The notes below the pieces were generated by a model. That model had not been told where the DNA came from. It saw nothing but the letters and a program-made list of their open reading frames with translations, and did not search any database. DNA of 64,000 nt from Bradyrhizobium guangzhouense (lineage in GTDB: Bacteria > Pseudomonadota > Alphaproteobacteria > Rhizobiales > Xanthobacteraceae), in NCBI RefSeq assembly GCF_004114955.1, contig NZ_CP030053.1:496001-560000 (forward strand). Reading direction: 5' to 3'. The position numbers and the translations under genes were made by a program. This document shows positions 27,040 to 36,169 of this stretch, piece after piece (positions within the stretch are counted from its first letter, which is position 1; each line of letters starts with the position of its first letter).

Positions 27040-28359
27040 TCACTCTTGAACGCGCTCGAGGATGTGTCGACGGCGGATGCGGTGCAGAATCAGCCAGATC
27101 GCGAGCGCAACCACGGGAATTAGCCCGGCCACGGCGACATTCGGGTCGAGCTTGATCCAGCCGCCTTCGTACCCAGCCTTGGCTAGGTAGCTGAGGAGCC
27201 CCGTGATGTAATAGGTAATTGCAGCGACCGAGAGGCCTTCTACTGTGGTTTGCAATTGCAGCTGTAGCCGCGTGCGTGCGTTCATCGACTTCAGAAGTTG
27301 CTGATTCTGGTGCTCCAGCTCGACATCGACTCGGGTCCGCAGCAGATTGGCCGCTCGCGCGAGCCGAAGCGACAGGTCCGATTGACGCGCGGAGGTGGAC
27401 ATGCAGGTCCGCATTGCGGGCGTCATGCGTCGTGCAAGGAAGGAAGACCAGGTTGGAAAGCCGGCGAGCTTCCGCTCGCCCAGGATTTGAAGCCGCTGCG
27501 TCACGATTTCTTCGTAGGCGCGACTGGCGCCGAATCTGAACAGGCTCGCTGCCGCTCCGGCTTCGACGTCCGCCGCCAGCAGCGTCAGTTCATCCAGCAT
27601 CTGGCTGTTGTCGTTCAAATCCTTGGCCCGGCTCATTCGTGCGGTGACCTCGGCCAGACGATGCTCCGCTCTGCTGATCGAGGGGGAAAGTCGCTGGGCT
27701 TCCGGGAGCCCCAGCAGCGCAAGCGTGCGATAGGTTTCGATGTCCAGCAAATGCTGGACGGTGGATCCGGTCTGTTCGGGGCTCATGCTACGGTTGAGAA
27801 CAAGGATACGCAGAAAGCCCTCGGCGTTGACCTTGAAGTCGGTTGCGTAGAGCGCGTAGTCGTCCAACGTCTCCGCTGCTGCCAGGCTGCTCGTGTCGAA
27901 GACCTGGGATAGAATATCGGTGTCGCCGCGATCTTTCATCACGTGTAGATCGACAGCGACGAGCACGGGTCCGGGCTGACGAACCGCTCGCATTGGAGCC
28001 GCGATCGACGATGCAGGGGGATGAAAAACACCGGATCTGCTGTCGCCCGGAAGCTCCCAGGTGTAAGTGGTGAACTCGGAGTGCTGCTCCCATCTAAGCT
28101 CTGCGCCGCCCAAGCTCACTCTGAAATGCTTGTCTCGTTGCGAGGGAGGCGGAAGCCCCCGCGATTGGCAGAAAGCCGCAAGCTGGTCGCGATCGGCCGC
28201 AGCGCGCTCACCGCCCGTATCGAAAGCGAAATGCAGCAATCGCAAGGGTGTCGTGAGGGGATTAAAGGGGCGGGCGTGAACCTCCCCAAGCACGATGGTC
28301 CGCCACGGATGCGGCTTCAACCCGTCATCGCCTGATCCAATCATGACGCCGTTGTGCAT
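27040..28359 (-). CDS. DUF3422 family membrane-anchored protein
   Basis: A 439-aa protein of the DUF3422 family, function unknown. The N-terminal block PHPWRTIVLGEVHARPFNP and the segment LLDIETYRTLALLGLPEA are typical. The C-terminus has two membrane segments (LSVAAITYYITGLLSYLAKAG and VAVAGLIPVVALAIWLIL) followed by an Arg-rich cytoplasmic tail. The ATG at 28359 is used; a TTG two codons upstream is possible. It is divergent from bchI, and its promoter must share the space containing the TTGACA inverted repeat, so light/oxygen control is possible. Confidence 0.85.
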   Translation of the reverse strand: MHNGVMIGSGDDGLKPHPWRTIVLGEVHARPFNPLTTPLRLLHFAFDTGGERAAADRDQLAAFCQSRGLPPPSQRDKHFRVSLGGAELRWEQHSEFTTYTWELPGDSRSGVFHPPASSIAAPMRAVRQPGPVLVAVDLHVMKDRGDTDILSQVFDTSSLAAAETLDDYALYATDFKVNAEGFLRILVLNRSMSPEQTGSTVQHLLDIETYRTLALLGLPEAQRLSPSISRAEHRLAEVTARMSRAKDLNDNSQMLDELTLLAADVEAGAAASLFRFGASRAYEEIVTQRLQILGERKLAGFPTWSSFLARRMTPAMRTCMSTSARQSDLSLRLARAANLLRTRVDVELEHQNQQLLKSMNARTRLQLQLQTTVEGLSVAAITYYITGLLSYLAKAGYEGGWIKLDPNVAVAGLIPVVALAIWLILHRIRRRHILERVQE

Positions 28360-28377
28360 GATCAAGCATGATGCGAG

Positions 28378-28405
28378 TTGACAAAACTGTCAATGAAATT
28401 TAACG
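28378..28405 (+). promoter_or_regulatory. TTGACA-N4-TGTCAA inverted repeat and TGT-N12-ACG box upstream of bchI
   Basis: 28378-28393 is a perfect inverted repeat TTGACA-aaac-TGTCAA, and TGT-N12-ACG runs from 28388 to 28405. The PpsR/CrtJ consensus is TGT-N12-ACA, so this is a one-base variant. It lies 30-60 bases before bchI in the divergent space to DUF3422. Confidence 0.6.
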
Positions 28406-28435
28406 TCAACCTAGATTTACAAAAGGGTCGATCTC

Positions 28436-29602
28436 GTGTTGGGACGAAGCCCCCAGAGCGACGTGTGCGCAGATTTCGACTCCATCCCGAGCGTAAACGC
28501 AGGGACGTCGTCGCCTCCATCCGCCCGAGCTCTTACCCAGTCGGTATCGATTAAGCGGCTGACGCAGACGTCCGCGGCAACGAGAATTTTTCCGTTCTCC
28601 GCCATTGTCGGTCAGGACGAGATGAAGCTCGCCTTGTTGATCGCGGCCGTGGATCCGCGGATCGGCGGCGTTCTCGCCTTTGGCGACCGTGGATCGGGGA
28701 AGTCGACTGCGATGCGTGCTCTCGCAGCGCTCTTGCCGAGGATGCAAGCCGTGGTGTGCTGCCGCTACAACTGCGATCCCGCCAGTCCATCGTCCTGGTG
28801 CGATGATTGCCGGCTGCTTGCCTGCAACGGGAAGCTGAAGTCTCATCGCGTTGCGGTGCCCGTCGTCGACCTGCCGCTCGGGGCAACTGAGGACCGGCTC
28901 GTTGGCGCCCTCGACCTCGAGCGAGCGCTCGCACATGGCGAAAAGACCTTCGAGCCGGGACTGCTGGCGCGTGCCAATCGCGGTTTCCTTTACATCGACG
29001 AGGTGAACCTGTTGGAGGATCACCTGGTCGATCTGCTGCTCGATGTGGCCGCATCAGGCGAAAATGTTGTCGAGCGCGATGGTCTCAGTATCCGGCATCC
29101 GGCCAGGATCGTGCTCGTCGGCACAGGTAATCCAGAGGAGGGCGAGCTGCGCCCGCAATTGCTGGATCGGTTCGGCCTGTCAGTCGAGGTGAAGACGCCG
29201 ACCGATTTGGCGACCCGAATCGATGTCGTCAAACGGCGGAATGCGTTCGAGACAGATTCGGCCGGCTTCGTCGCGCAATGGGCCAGGGAAGAGACGAAAT
29301 TGCGCAAGAAGATCCGGTCGGCTCGCGAAAGGCTGGACGCGGTTGGGGTGTCAGATGGCATGCTTGTCGGAGCCGCAAAGCTTTGTATCTCGCTTGGTAC
29401 TGACGGCCTGCGCGGCGAATTGACACTCATGCGTGCCGCGCGCGCGGTTGCCGCGCTTGAAGGCGCGAAGGCGGTCAATGAAGATCATCTCAAGCGCGTC
29501 GCGCCGGCCGCATTGCGTCATCGAATGCGCCACAATTCGTTCGACGAATCCGGCGCAGGCGCGCGCGTGGAGCGCGCGCTCGCCGAATGTTTCGCCACAT
29601 GA
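28436..29602 (+). CDS. bchI: Magnesium chelatase subunit I
   Basis: A 388-aa AAA+ subunit of the Mg-chelatase BchHID, which inserts Mg2+ into protoporphyrin IX. It has Walker A FGDRGSGKSTAMRAL, the CCRYNCDP and WCDDC cysteine segment of BchI, Walker B GFLYIDEVNLLEDHLVDLLL, and sensor GTGNPEEGELRPQLLDRFGL. The start is GTG, with AAGGG about nine bases upstream; about 45 N-terminal residues precede the family core. Its stop overlaps the bchD start (ATGA). Confidence 0.97.
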   Translation: MLGRSPQSDVCADFDSIPSVNAGTSSPPSARALTQSVSIKRLTQTSAATRIFPFSAIVGQDEMKLALLIAAVDPRIGGVLAFGDRGSGKSTAMRALAALLPRMQAVVCCRYNCDPASPSSWCDDCRLLACNGKLKSHRVAVPVVDLPLGATEDRLVGALDLERALAHGEKTFEPGLLARANRGFLYIDEVNLLEDHLVDLLLDVAASGENVVERDGLSIRHPARIVLVGTGNPEEGELRPQLLDRFGLSVEVKTPTDLATRIDVVKRRNAFETDSAGFVAQWAREETKLRKKIRSARERLDAVGVSDGMLVGAAKLCISLGTDGLRGELTLMRAARAVAALEGAKAVNEDHLKRVAPAALRHRMRHNSFDESGAGARVERALAECFAT

Positions 29603-31332
29603 GCCGCGGCGCGCAAAGCTGGTCTGACGCGATGACTGCGGCTGCCTTGTTCGCCGTCGATCCGCTCGGTACTGGTGGCATTTGTGTCCGCGCGGGCCCG
29701 GGTCCCGTAAGGGACGGCTGGCTCGCCGTCTTGCGAAGTTGCTTTCCGTCGGCCGTCTCGTTCCGGAAATTGCCGCCCGCAATTTCCGACGAACGGCTGC
29801 TCGGCGGCCTCGATCTCGCGGCGACCTTGCACGCGCGGCGTCCTGTGGTCCAACGCGGGCTGTTGGCCGATGCCGATGGTGGGGTCCTGCTGGCCGTCAT
29901 GGCAGAGCGGCTTTCTTCTGCGACGGTAGCGCATCTGATCGCTGCAATCGATCGCCGCCAGATCGACCTCGAACGCGATGGCATGTCGCGGCGAAGCCCG
30001 TCGCGCTTTGGCCTCGTCGCGTTCGATGAAGGTCTCGACGATGAACGCGCGTCCGCCGCGTTGTCCGACCGATTAGCCTTCCAGCTCGATCTTCAGTCGC
30101 TCTCCAGGCCGGATGTCACTTCTGAAGAATACGACGTCGACAATGTGATTGCAGCGCGGCGGCGCTTGCCGCGCGTGGACGTCGAGGCCGACGCCGTGGA
30201 GGCGCTCTGCCACGCGGCTGGCTCGCTCGGCATCGCATCGCTCCGTGCGCCGTTATTGGCGCTCCGCGTGGCGGTTGCTGCGGCAGCATTCGACGACGAC
30301 GAAATCGTGCGGCGGGACCATCTGGAGCTCGCCGCACGCCTGGTGCTGTCCCCTCGAGCCACGGCGCTGCCTGCATCACCCGAGCAGGATGCTGAGATGT
30401 CGCGCGACCAAGATCCTGAGACGATTGACGACAGGCAGGATCCCGAGGTGCCCATTGAGGACCTGGTTCTCGAGGCAGCAAAGGCCGCCATTCCACCCAA
30501 TCTTTTCAAGCAATTGCAGGGCGGCAGCCTGCAACGACCTCGCACGATGCGCGCGGGAAAGCAGGGCCTTTCCAAAGCTGGCCCGCGACGGGGCCGTGCA
30601 ATCGGCGTCCGCCGCGGCGAGTTCGGCGCCGGCAACCAGCTGAATCTGCTGGAAACGCTGCGCGCGGCAGCGCCTTGGCAACCGCTGCGACGGGCCGGCG
30701 AAGCGGGCAGCGTAGCCCGCCTGTTGATCCGCAAAGAGGATTTCCGCATCAAGCGCTTCAAGCAGCGTAGCGCGAGCTCGACGATATTCGTCGTTGACGC
30801 GTCCGGGTCTTCGGCACTGCAGCGGCTGGCCGAAGTGAAGGGCGCGGTCGAATTGCTGTTGGCCGATTGCTACATACGCCGGGACGAGGTCGCATTGATC
30901 GCATTCCGTGGCCGAACGGCACAGTTGATCCTGCCACCGACGCGGTCGCTGACCCGGGTCAGGCGCAGTCTTGCCGCGCTCGCTGGCGGCGGCGGAACGC
31001 CGCTGGCGGCGGCTATCGACTCGGCAACCACGCTTGCGGTCGCGGTGCGCAACAAAGGTCAGTCGCCGCTGGTGGTGCTTATGACGGACGGCAGGGCCAA
31101 CGTGGCGCGCGATGGCTGCGGAGGCCGCGCTGGTGCCGAAATCGAGGCCTATGAAGCTGCGCGGCAATTTTGCGTCACCGGCATCCCGGCCGTCGTCGTC
31201 GACACCTCGCCGCGGCCGCAGCCCCAGGCGGAAAAAATCGCCGCAGAGATGAAGGCGCGCTACGTCGCGCTTCCTTACGCCGACGCAACACGGCTGTCGC
31301 GGGTCGTTCAGGCAAACATGGCGGTCGGGTAA
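29599..31332 (+). CDS. bchD: Magnesium chelatase subunit D
   Basis: A 577-aa BchD. It has an N-terminal degenerate AAA+ domain lacking a working Walker A, a central linker rich in acidic and Pro residues (about 260-310), and a C-terminal von Willebrand A domain with MIDAS motif FVVDASGSSALQR and LMTDGRANV. It forms the motor complex with BchI. I start at the ATG that overlaps the bchI stop; an ATG 12 bases upstream in frame is possible. Confidence 0.96.
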   Translation: MSRGAQSWSDAMTAAALFAVDPLGTGGICVRAGPGPVRDGWLAVLRSCFPSAVSFRKLPPAISDERLLGGLDLAATLHARRPVVQRGLLADADGGVLLAVMAERLSSATVAHLIAAIDRRQIDLERDGMSRRSPSRFGLVAFDEGLDDERASAALSDRLAFQLDLQSLSRPDVTSEEYDVDNVIAARRRLPRVDVEADAVEALCHAAGSLGIASLRAPLLALRVAVAAAAFDDDEIVRRDHLELAARLVLSPRATALPASPEQDAEMSRDQDPETIDDRQDPEVPIEDLVLEAAKAAIPPNLFKQLQGGSLQRPRTMRAGKQGLSKAGPRRGRAIGVRRGEFGAGNQLNLLETLRAAAPWQPLRRAGEAGSVARLLIRKEDFRIKRFKQRSASSTIFVVDASGSSALQRLAEVKGAVELLLADCYIRRDEVALIAFRGRTAQLILPPTRSLTRVRRSLAALAGGGGTPLAAAIDSATTLAVAVRNKGQSPLVVLMTDGRANVARDGCGGRAGAEIEAYEAARQFCVTGIPAVVVDTSPRPQPQAEKIAAEMKARYVALPYADATRLSRVVQANMAVG

Positions 31333-31399
31333 TCAAGAAACAATGGTCGCGAACAAGGTCTCTGGAACGAACGTCGGTCAAGTTGCGTTCCCACTGACT

Positions 31400-31421
31400 A
31401 GTGACAAGTCGTCTTGTCACT
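31400..31421. promoter_or_regulatory. 9-bp palindrome AGTGACAAG-tcgt-CTTGTCACT
   Basis: A perfect inverted repeat with a four-base spacer, 64 bases upstream of the alpha/beta-hydrolase gene and 68 past the bchD stop. No T-run follows, so it looks more like an operator than a terminator. The TGACA / TGTCA half-sites resemble those at other promoters in this cluster. Confidence 0.55.
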
Positions 31422-31484
31422 GTGGCGCCTCAATGGTGCCACCCGGCCAAGTTTGAGCCCGCCGGGGCAGCGAGAGGACAGTCG

Positions 31485-32447
31485 ATGCAGCAGACCTCGT
31501 CCATGGCCAATGCCTCGAATTTTCCAAGAACGGCCGCAATGCCGGCACCGCTCCCGGGGCGGCGTATCGAACTCGCGGATCGGCATACCGGTCAGATCGT
31601 GCTCTATGGAGAGCCTGCCACCAGTTCAGGTGCGACGCCACCTCTCTTGCTGGTGCACAGCGTGAACGCGGCGGCGACGGCTTACGAGATGAAGCCGTTA
31701 TTCGAGCATTATCACGGCCAGCGTGCGGTCTATGCCCTGGACCTTCCCGGTTTTGGCCTGTCCGACCGTTCCGACAGGAAGTATGCCCCGCGCCTGATGA
31801 CAGATGCTATCCACGCTGCGGTCGACGCCATTCGCCAGGCGCACGGTGATGGCCCCATCGACATCGCCGCGCTGTCGCTGGGATGCGAGTTCGCGGCGCG
31901 TGCGGCGACCGAAACGCCGAACGCTGTTCGCAGCCTTACACTGATCAGCCCGACCGGTTTCGATCGGCGTTCCGCCCAGGCCGCGGCGAAAGCGGGCGGC
32001 GACGGCACGCGCGCCATGCCGTGGTTGCACGGTCTGTTGAGCGTGCCGCTGTGGAAGCGCGGCTTCTTCTCAGCCCTCACGTCCCGCGCGAGTATCCGCT
32101 TTTTCCTGCAGAAGACTTGGGGCGCAAAAGACATCGATGAGGGACTGCTTGAATACGACTACATCACGACGCATCAATCGGGCGCAGAGAATGCGCCATA
32201 TTATTTCGTATCGGGCTACCTGTTCAGCACCGATGCAATGAAACTCTATCAGAGCCTTTCGATGCCGGTCTGGATGTCCCATGGCGTGCGCGGGGACTTC
32301 GTCGACTATGAGCAGAAAGTGAAGGTCGAGGGGTTACCGAATTGGAAGATTTCCGTGTTTCCGACCGGTGCGATGCCTCACTTCGAGAGACCAACCGAAT
32401 TCGTTGCGCAGTATGAGAAATTCCTGAACGGCTTGGCGGCAAGATGA
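31485..32447 (+). CDS. Alpha/beta-hydrolase between bchD and bchO
   Basis: A 320-aa alpha/beta-hydrolase. The oxyanion region LLLVHSVNAAATAYEM is followed by YALDLPGFGLSDRSDR, the nucleophile elbow IAALSLGCEFAARAA (G/A-x-S-x-G with Ser), a lid region and a C-terminal His in GAMPHFERPTEF. GAGAGGAC precedes the ATG. It is not BchO, which is the next gene and has its own features. Its position inside the bchI-D-O group, behind a palindrome, suggests a pigment-ester or lipid role, as inference only. Confidence 0.82.
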   Translation: MQQTSSMANASNFPRTAAMPAPLPGRRIELADRHTGQIVLYGEPATSSGATPPLLLVHSVNAAATAYEMKPLFEHYHGQRAVYALDLPGFGLSDRSDRKYAPRLMTDAIHAAVDAIRQAHGDGPIDIAALSLGCEFAARAATETPNAVRSLTLISPTGFDRRSAQAAAKAGGDGTRAMPWLHGLLSVPLWKRGFFSALTSRASIRFFLQKTWGAKDIDEGLLEYDYITTHQSGAENAPYYFVSGYLFSTDAMKLYQSLSMPVWMSHGVRGDFVDYEQKVKVEGLPNWKISVFPTGAMPHFERPTEFVAQYEKFLNGLAAR

Positions 32448-32501
32448 TTTCGTTCCCGAATCCCGTGGATTGAGCGTCGCAGCTTCGTTGGTGACGGCAC
32501 G

Positions 32502-33401
32502 ATGGGTGCAAAACTATCCTGGCGTGTCGACGGCGCGGATTGGCCCAACCGCGGCGCAAGCCGTTTTGTGGACGCTGCCGGACATCGCTGGCACGTGCAG
32601 ATCATGGGATCGGGACCGGTCGCGCTGCTTGCGCATGGGACGGGTGCGGCAACGCATTCATGGCGCGCGCTGATGCCGATCCTCGCGCAACACTTCACGA
32701 TAGTCGCGCCGGATCTGCCGGGGCATGGCTTCACGGAAGCGCCGCCGCGCCATCGCTTGTCGCTGCCCAGCATGGCGCGGGACCTCGCCGCGCTTTGCAG
32801 GCAGCTCGACGTCAAGCCGCAGCTTGCCGTCGGCCATTCGGCTGGGGCTGCGATCCTTGCCCGCATGTCGCTCGACCGATCCATTGATCCGGCTTTGATC
32901 GTCAGTCTCAACGGCGCCTTCCTGCCGTTCGGTGGCGTGGCGGCGCTCGTGCTTTCGCCGCTTGCCAAGGCGCTGACCTTCAATCCGTTCGTGCCACGGA
33001 TCTTTGCCTGGCGCGGCAGCGATCCTGCCGCCGTGCACAGGCTCATCGTTGGAACAGGATCGACCATCGACACCGAAGGCGAGCGTCTTTACGGCAAGCT
33101 GGTCTCGAGTCCCGAACACGTCACAGCCGCACTCCAGATGATGGCGAATTGGGACCTGCATCCGCTCGTTCGCGACCTCCCCCAACTCGGACCGGATCTC
33201 CTGCTGATCGCGGCGTCCAACGATCGTGCCATCCCGGTGGATGTTGCACGAAGAGTTCGAGAAATGCTGCCAAAGGCGAAGCTGGAGTTGGTCCAAGGCT
33301 ATGGTCACCTCGTGCACGAGGAAGTGCCTGGGCGTATTGCTGCGACAATAGTCGCTGCCGCCGTCCAATCTTGCATCATTGCATTGCAGCACGAATCGTA
33401 A
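32502..33401 (+). CDS. bchO: BchO, magnesium chelatase-associated alpha/beta-hydrolase
   Basis: A 299-aa alpha/beta-hydrolase of the BchO family, which accompanies Mg-chelatase genes in purple bacteria; its biochemical role is not settled. The BchO N-terminus DGADWPNRGASRFVDAAGHRWHVQ is distinctive. HGTGAATHSWR, DLPGHGFTEAP, the nucleophile elbow AVGHSAGAAIL and the C-terminal YGHLVHEEVP His are in place. It starts 54 bases after the preceding hydrolase and is on the bchI/bchD strand. Confidence 0.94.
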   Translation: MGAKLSWRVDGADWPNRGASRFVDAAGHRWHVQIMGSGPVALLAHGTGAATHSWRALMPILAQHFTIVAPDLPGHGFTEAPPRHRLSLPSMARDLAALCRQLDVKPQLAVGHSAGAAILARMSLDRSIDPALIVSLNGAFLPFGGVAALVLSPLAKALTFNPFVPRIFAWRGSDPAAVHRLIVGTGSTIDTEGERLYGKLVSSPEHVTAALQMMANWDLHPLVRDLPQLGPDLLLIAASNDRAIPVDVARRVREMLPKAKLELVQGYGHLVHEEVPGRIAATIVAAAVQSCIIALQHES

Positions 33402-33407
33402 TTCTGC

Positions 33408-33438
33408 ATTGACGAATTTGGGTGGCCAGATCGTCAAT
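33408..33438. promoter_or_regulatory. ATTGACGA-N15-TCGTCAAT inverted repeat upstream of crtI
   Basis: Perfect eight-base arms at 33408-33415 and 33431-33438, just before crtI and immediately after bchO. It has the same TTGAC / GTCAA half-sites as the sites before bchI and crtE but different spacing. It is probably an operator for the crtI-crtB unit. Confidence 0.5.
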
Positions 33439-33456
33439 TTAGATTTACAGTTTGAT

Positions 33457-34998
33457 ATGCTCGACCTCTCCCCTCGCATCGATGCGCTGCCATTCCGAGC
33501 TGACGCCCAACCCCATGCTGTCGTCATCGGCAGCGGATTTGGCGGGTTGGCTGCGGCCGTTCGGTTGGGGGCGCGGGGCTATCGCGTCACCGTGCTGGAA
33601 AAGCTCGATGCGCCTGGCGGCCGGGCCTATGTGCACCGTCAGGACGGTTTCACCTTCGACGCCGGCCCCACCATCATCACAGCACCATTCCTGTTCGAGG
33701 AGTTGTGGCGGCTGTGCGGACGACGCTTGGCCGATGACGTCACGCTCAAGCCGGTTTCGCCGTTCTACCGCATCCGGTTCGCCGACGGCGCGGTGTTCGA
33801 CTGCTCCGGTGATGCCGAGGCGATGCGCCAGCAGATCGCATTGGTTTCGCCGGGCGATGTCGCGGGCTACGAGAATTTCCTGAAAGCCAGTGAGGCCATC
33901 TTCAAGGTGGGCTTCGAGGAGCTGGGCGACGTGCCGTTCGACTCCTGGACAGCTATGGCGCGCATCGTGCCGGCGATGCTTCGCCTCAAAAGCTACCGCA
34001 CGGTTTATGATTTCGTTGCGTCCTACATAAGCGACGAGCGGCTCCGTATCGTGCTGAGCTTTCATCCGCTCCTGATCGGCGGCAATCCCTTCACCACAAC
34101 GTCGATCTACTGCCTGATCGCTTTCTTGGAACGGCGCTGGGGCGTACATTTTGCGCTCGGCGGAACCGGCCAACTGGTCACTGGACTGGTGCGCTTGATC
34201 GAAGGACAGGGCGGCGCTGTCCGCTGCGGGGAGGAGGTCGCCGAGATCCTGACGCAGCAAGGCATAGCCACCGGCGTCAAGCTTGCGAATGGCCAAACAC
34301 TGCAGGCCGACATCGTCGTCTCGAACGCCGATTCCGCCTGGACCTACAAGCATCTGCTTCCGAGCATCGCGCGCAAGCGCTGGACGGATCGGCGAATCGA
34401 TCGCGCCCGCTACTCGATGAGCCTGTTCGTCTGGTATTTTGGCACGCGTCGCCGCTACGACGATATCGCGCATCACACAATCCTGCTCGGCCCGCGCTAT
34501 CGCGGGCTGCTCGACGACATATTCGAACGCAAGGTGCTGGCTGAGGATTTCAGTCTCTATCTGCACCGGCCCACGGCAACCGATCCCTCGCTCGCTCCGC
34601 CCGGCTGCGACGCGTTTTACGTGCTGTCGCCGGTGCCGCACCTCGAAAGCGGCGTCGACTGGTCAGTCCAGGCAGAGACTTATCGGCAGAGGATCGCGCG
34701 AGCGCTCAGCGAAACGGTCTTGCCGAATCTTGACCGTGAGATCGTCACCTCGCGGCTCCTGACCCCGCAGGATTTCCAGGATCGGCTATCATCCCATCGC
34801 GGGGCGGCCTTCGGGCTCGAACCGATCCTCACGCAAAGTGCATGGTTTCGCCCGCACAACAGAAGCGAGGAAGTCGAGCGTCTGTTCCTCGTCGGTGCAG
34901 GCACGCATCCCGGCGCCGGACTGCCCGGCGTTTTGTCGTCGGCACGCGTCCTCGACGAGATTGTCCCGGATGCCAAAAAGTTGGAGAGGATCGCGTGA
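33457..34998 (+). CDS. crtI: Phytoene desaturase
   Basis: A 513-aa CrtI that removes hydrogens stepwise from phytoene towards lycopene. It has the N-terminal FAD fold VVIGSGFGGLAAAVRLGARGY and EKLDAPGGRAYV, and the C-terminal carotenoid oxidase signature FLVGAGTHPGAGLPGVLSSARV. Length is normal. I start at the ATG of MLDLSPRID; the open frame before it crosses the operator. Its stop overlaps the GTG start of crtB (GTGA). Confidence 0.97.
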   Translation: MLDLSPRIDALPFRADAQPHAVVIGSGFGGLAAAVRLGARGYRVTVLEKLDAPGGRAYVHRQDGFTFDAGPTIITAPFLFEELWRLCGRRLADDVTLKPVSPFYRIRFADGAVFDCSGDAEAMRQQIALVSPGDVAGYENFLKASEAIFKVGFEELGDVPFDSWTAMARIVPAMLRLKSYRTVYDFVASYISDERLRIVLSFHPLLIGGNPFTTTSIYCLIAFLERRWGVHFALGGTGQLVTGLVRLIEGQGGAVRCGEEVAEILTQQGIATGVKLANGQTLQADIVVSNADSAWTYKHLLPSIARKRWTDRRIDRARYSMSLFVWYFGTRRRYDDIAHHTILLGPRYRGLLDDIFERKVLAEDFSLYLHRPTATDPSLAPPGCDAFYVLSPVPHLESGVDWSVQAETYRQRIARALSETVLPNLDREIVTSRLLTPQDFQDRLSSHRGAAFGLEPILTQSAWFRPHNRSEEVERLFLVGAGTHPGAGLPGVLSSARVLDEIVPDAKKLERIA

Positions 34999-36029
34999 TC
35001 GCAGCTTCCGACATCGTTGCCTGCAGGAAGCTGCTCCGCGGCGGCTCGCGAACCTTTTACGCAGCCTCGCTGGTGTTGCCGCGTTCCGTGAGCGATCCCG
35101 CGATCGCGCTCTATGCCTTTTGCCGGCTCGCCGATGACGCCGTCGATGTTGATGGTGGCCGGTTCGACGCTGTCAATCGGTTGAGCGAGCGTCTGGACCG
35201 AGCCTATGCCGGTCAGCCATTCCCATTGCCAGCCGATCGCGCCTTTGAAGAGATGGTCGCCCGTTTCGCTATTCCCAGAGCGTTGCCGGAGGCCCTGCTC
35301 CAAGGGTTGGCTTGGGACGTCGAAGGCCGCCGCTATGAGACTCTGGAAGATCTTCTGGACTACGCCGCGCGGGTTGCGGGCGCGGTCGGTGCGATGATGT
35401 CCTTGTTGATGCGCCGGCGCGAACCAGCCGTCGTCGCGCGGGCCTGCGAACTCGGTATCGCGATGCAGCTCACCAACATCGCGCGCGATGTCGGCGAGGA
35501 TGCACGGGCCGGCCGGCTTTATCTTCCGCAGCAGTGGCTGCGCGAGGCAGGAATTGATCCCGAGGCGTTTCTGGTCGATCCGCATTTCGACGTGCGCGTC
35601 GGCGAAATCATTGGCCGGTTGCTGACCGTCGCCGAAGGTTTTTATCGGCGATCAATCGCTGGCATCGGCGCATTGCCGGTGTCCTGCCGCCCCGGCATCC
35701 ATGCCGCGCGCTTGATCTATGCCGAGATCGGCCGCGAACTGGAGCGCGGAGGTCTCGATTCGATTTCGCGCCGCGCGGTCGTGTCCGGCTCCCGGAAGCT
35801 TCGGCTGATCGCCGACGCGCTCTTGCAGTCTCTCGGCGGGCACGACTTGGTCAGCGACCATATTGAACCCGCAGTTCGTTATCTGGTGGATGCGGTCGCA
35901 GCATCCCAACCCGCGGTTATTCTGCCGCAGAGCCGGCGGAAGGGTGCGGTCGAGCAGGCCGTGTGGATGCTCGATTTGTTCGAGCGGCTCGAACGTCGGG
36001 ACCAGCTGCTGCGTGCCGGTGACGCATGA
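34995..36029 (+). CDS. crtB: Phytoene synthase
   Basis: A 344-aa head-to-head prenyl synthase that joins two geranylgeranyl diphosphates to phytoene. The aspartate-rich motifs are CRLADDAVDVD and QLTNIARDVGEDARAGRLYLPQQWL. SRTFYAASLVLP opens the family core. The start is a GTG overlapping the crtI stop, so the two are translationally coupled. Its own stop overlaps a 47-aa ORF (ATGA). Confidence 0.97.
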   Translation: MIAASDIVACRKLLRGGSRTFYAASLVLPRSVSDPAIALYAFCRLADDAVDVDGGRFDAVNRLSERLDRAYAGQPFPLPADRAFEEMVARFAIPRALPEALLQGLAWDVEGRRYETLEDLLDYAARVAGAVGAMMSLLMRRREPAVVARACELGIAMQLTNIARDVGEDARAGRLYLPQQWLREAGIDPEAFLVDPHFDVRVGEIIGRLLTVAEGFYRRSIAGIGALPVSCRPGIHAARLIYAEIGRELERGGLDSISRRAVVSGSRKLRLIADALLQSLGGHDLVSDHIEPAVRYLVDAVAASQPAVILPQSRRKGAVEQAVWMLDLFERLERRDQLLRAGDA

Positions 36030-36169
36030 GCGAACTGGGCGGGCTCGTCGAGCTCTGCCTCGTCGCGATGTTTGCCCTCGGCTGGGGTCTGCTGGAATGG
36101 CAGGGGCGTCGACTCGATCGCAAGCGCGCCGAGCGCGAAGCAGCCGAAACACCCGCTGACGATCGCTAA
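36026..36169 (+). CDS. 47-aa single-span membrane protein overlapping crtB and crtC ends
   Basis: Starts at an ATG overlapping the crtB stop and encodes MSELGGLVELCLVAMFALGW..., one membrane helix (about residues 6-24) followed by a positively charged helical tail rich in Arg, Lys and Glu. It ends four bases into the end of the convergent crtC. The ATGA overlap argues that it is translated. It may be a small partner of carotenoid enzymes in the membrane; the function is unknown. Confidence 0.65.
   Translation: MSELGGLVELCLVAMFALGWGLLEWQGRRLDRKRAEREAAETPADDR

Noticed and set aside
13880..28400. Search for a direct repeat of the tRNA-Ser 3' end as right attachment site
   Set aside because: No convincing repeat seen by eye; a degenerate one may have been missed.
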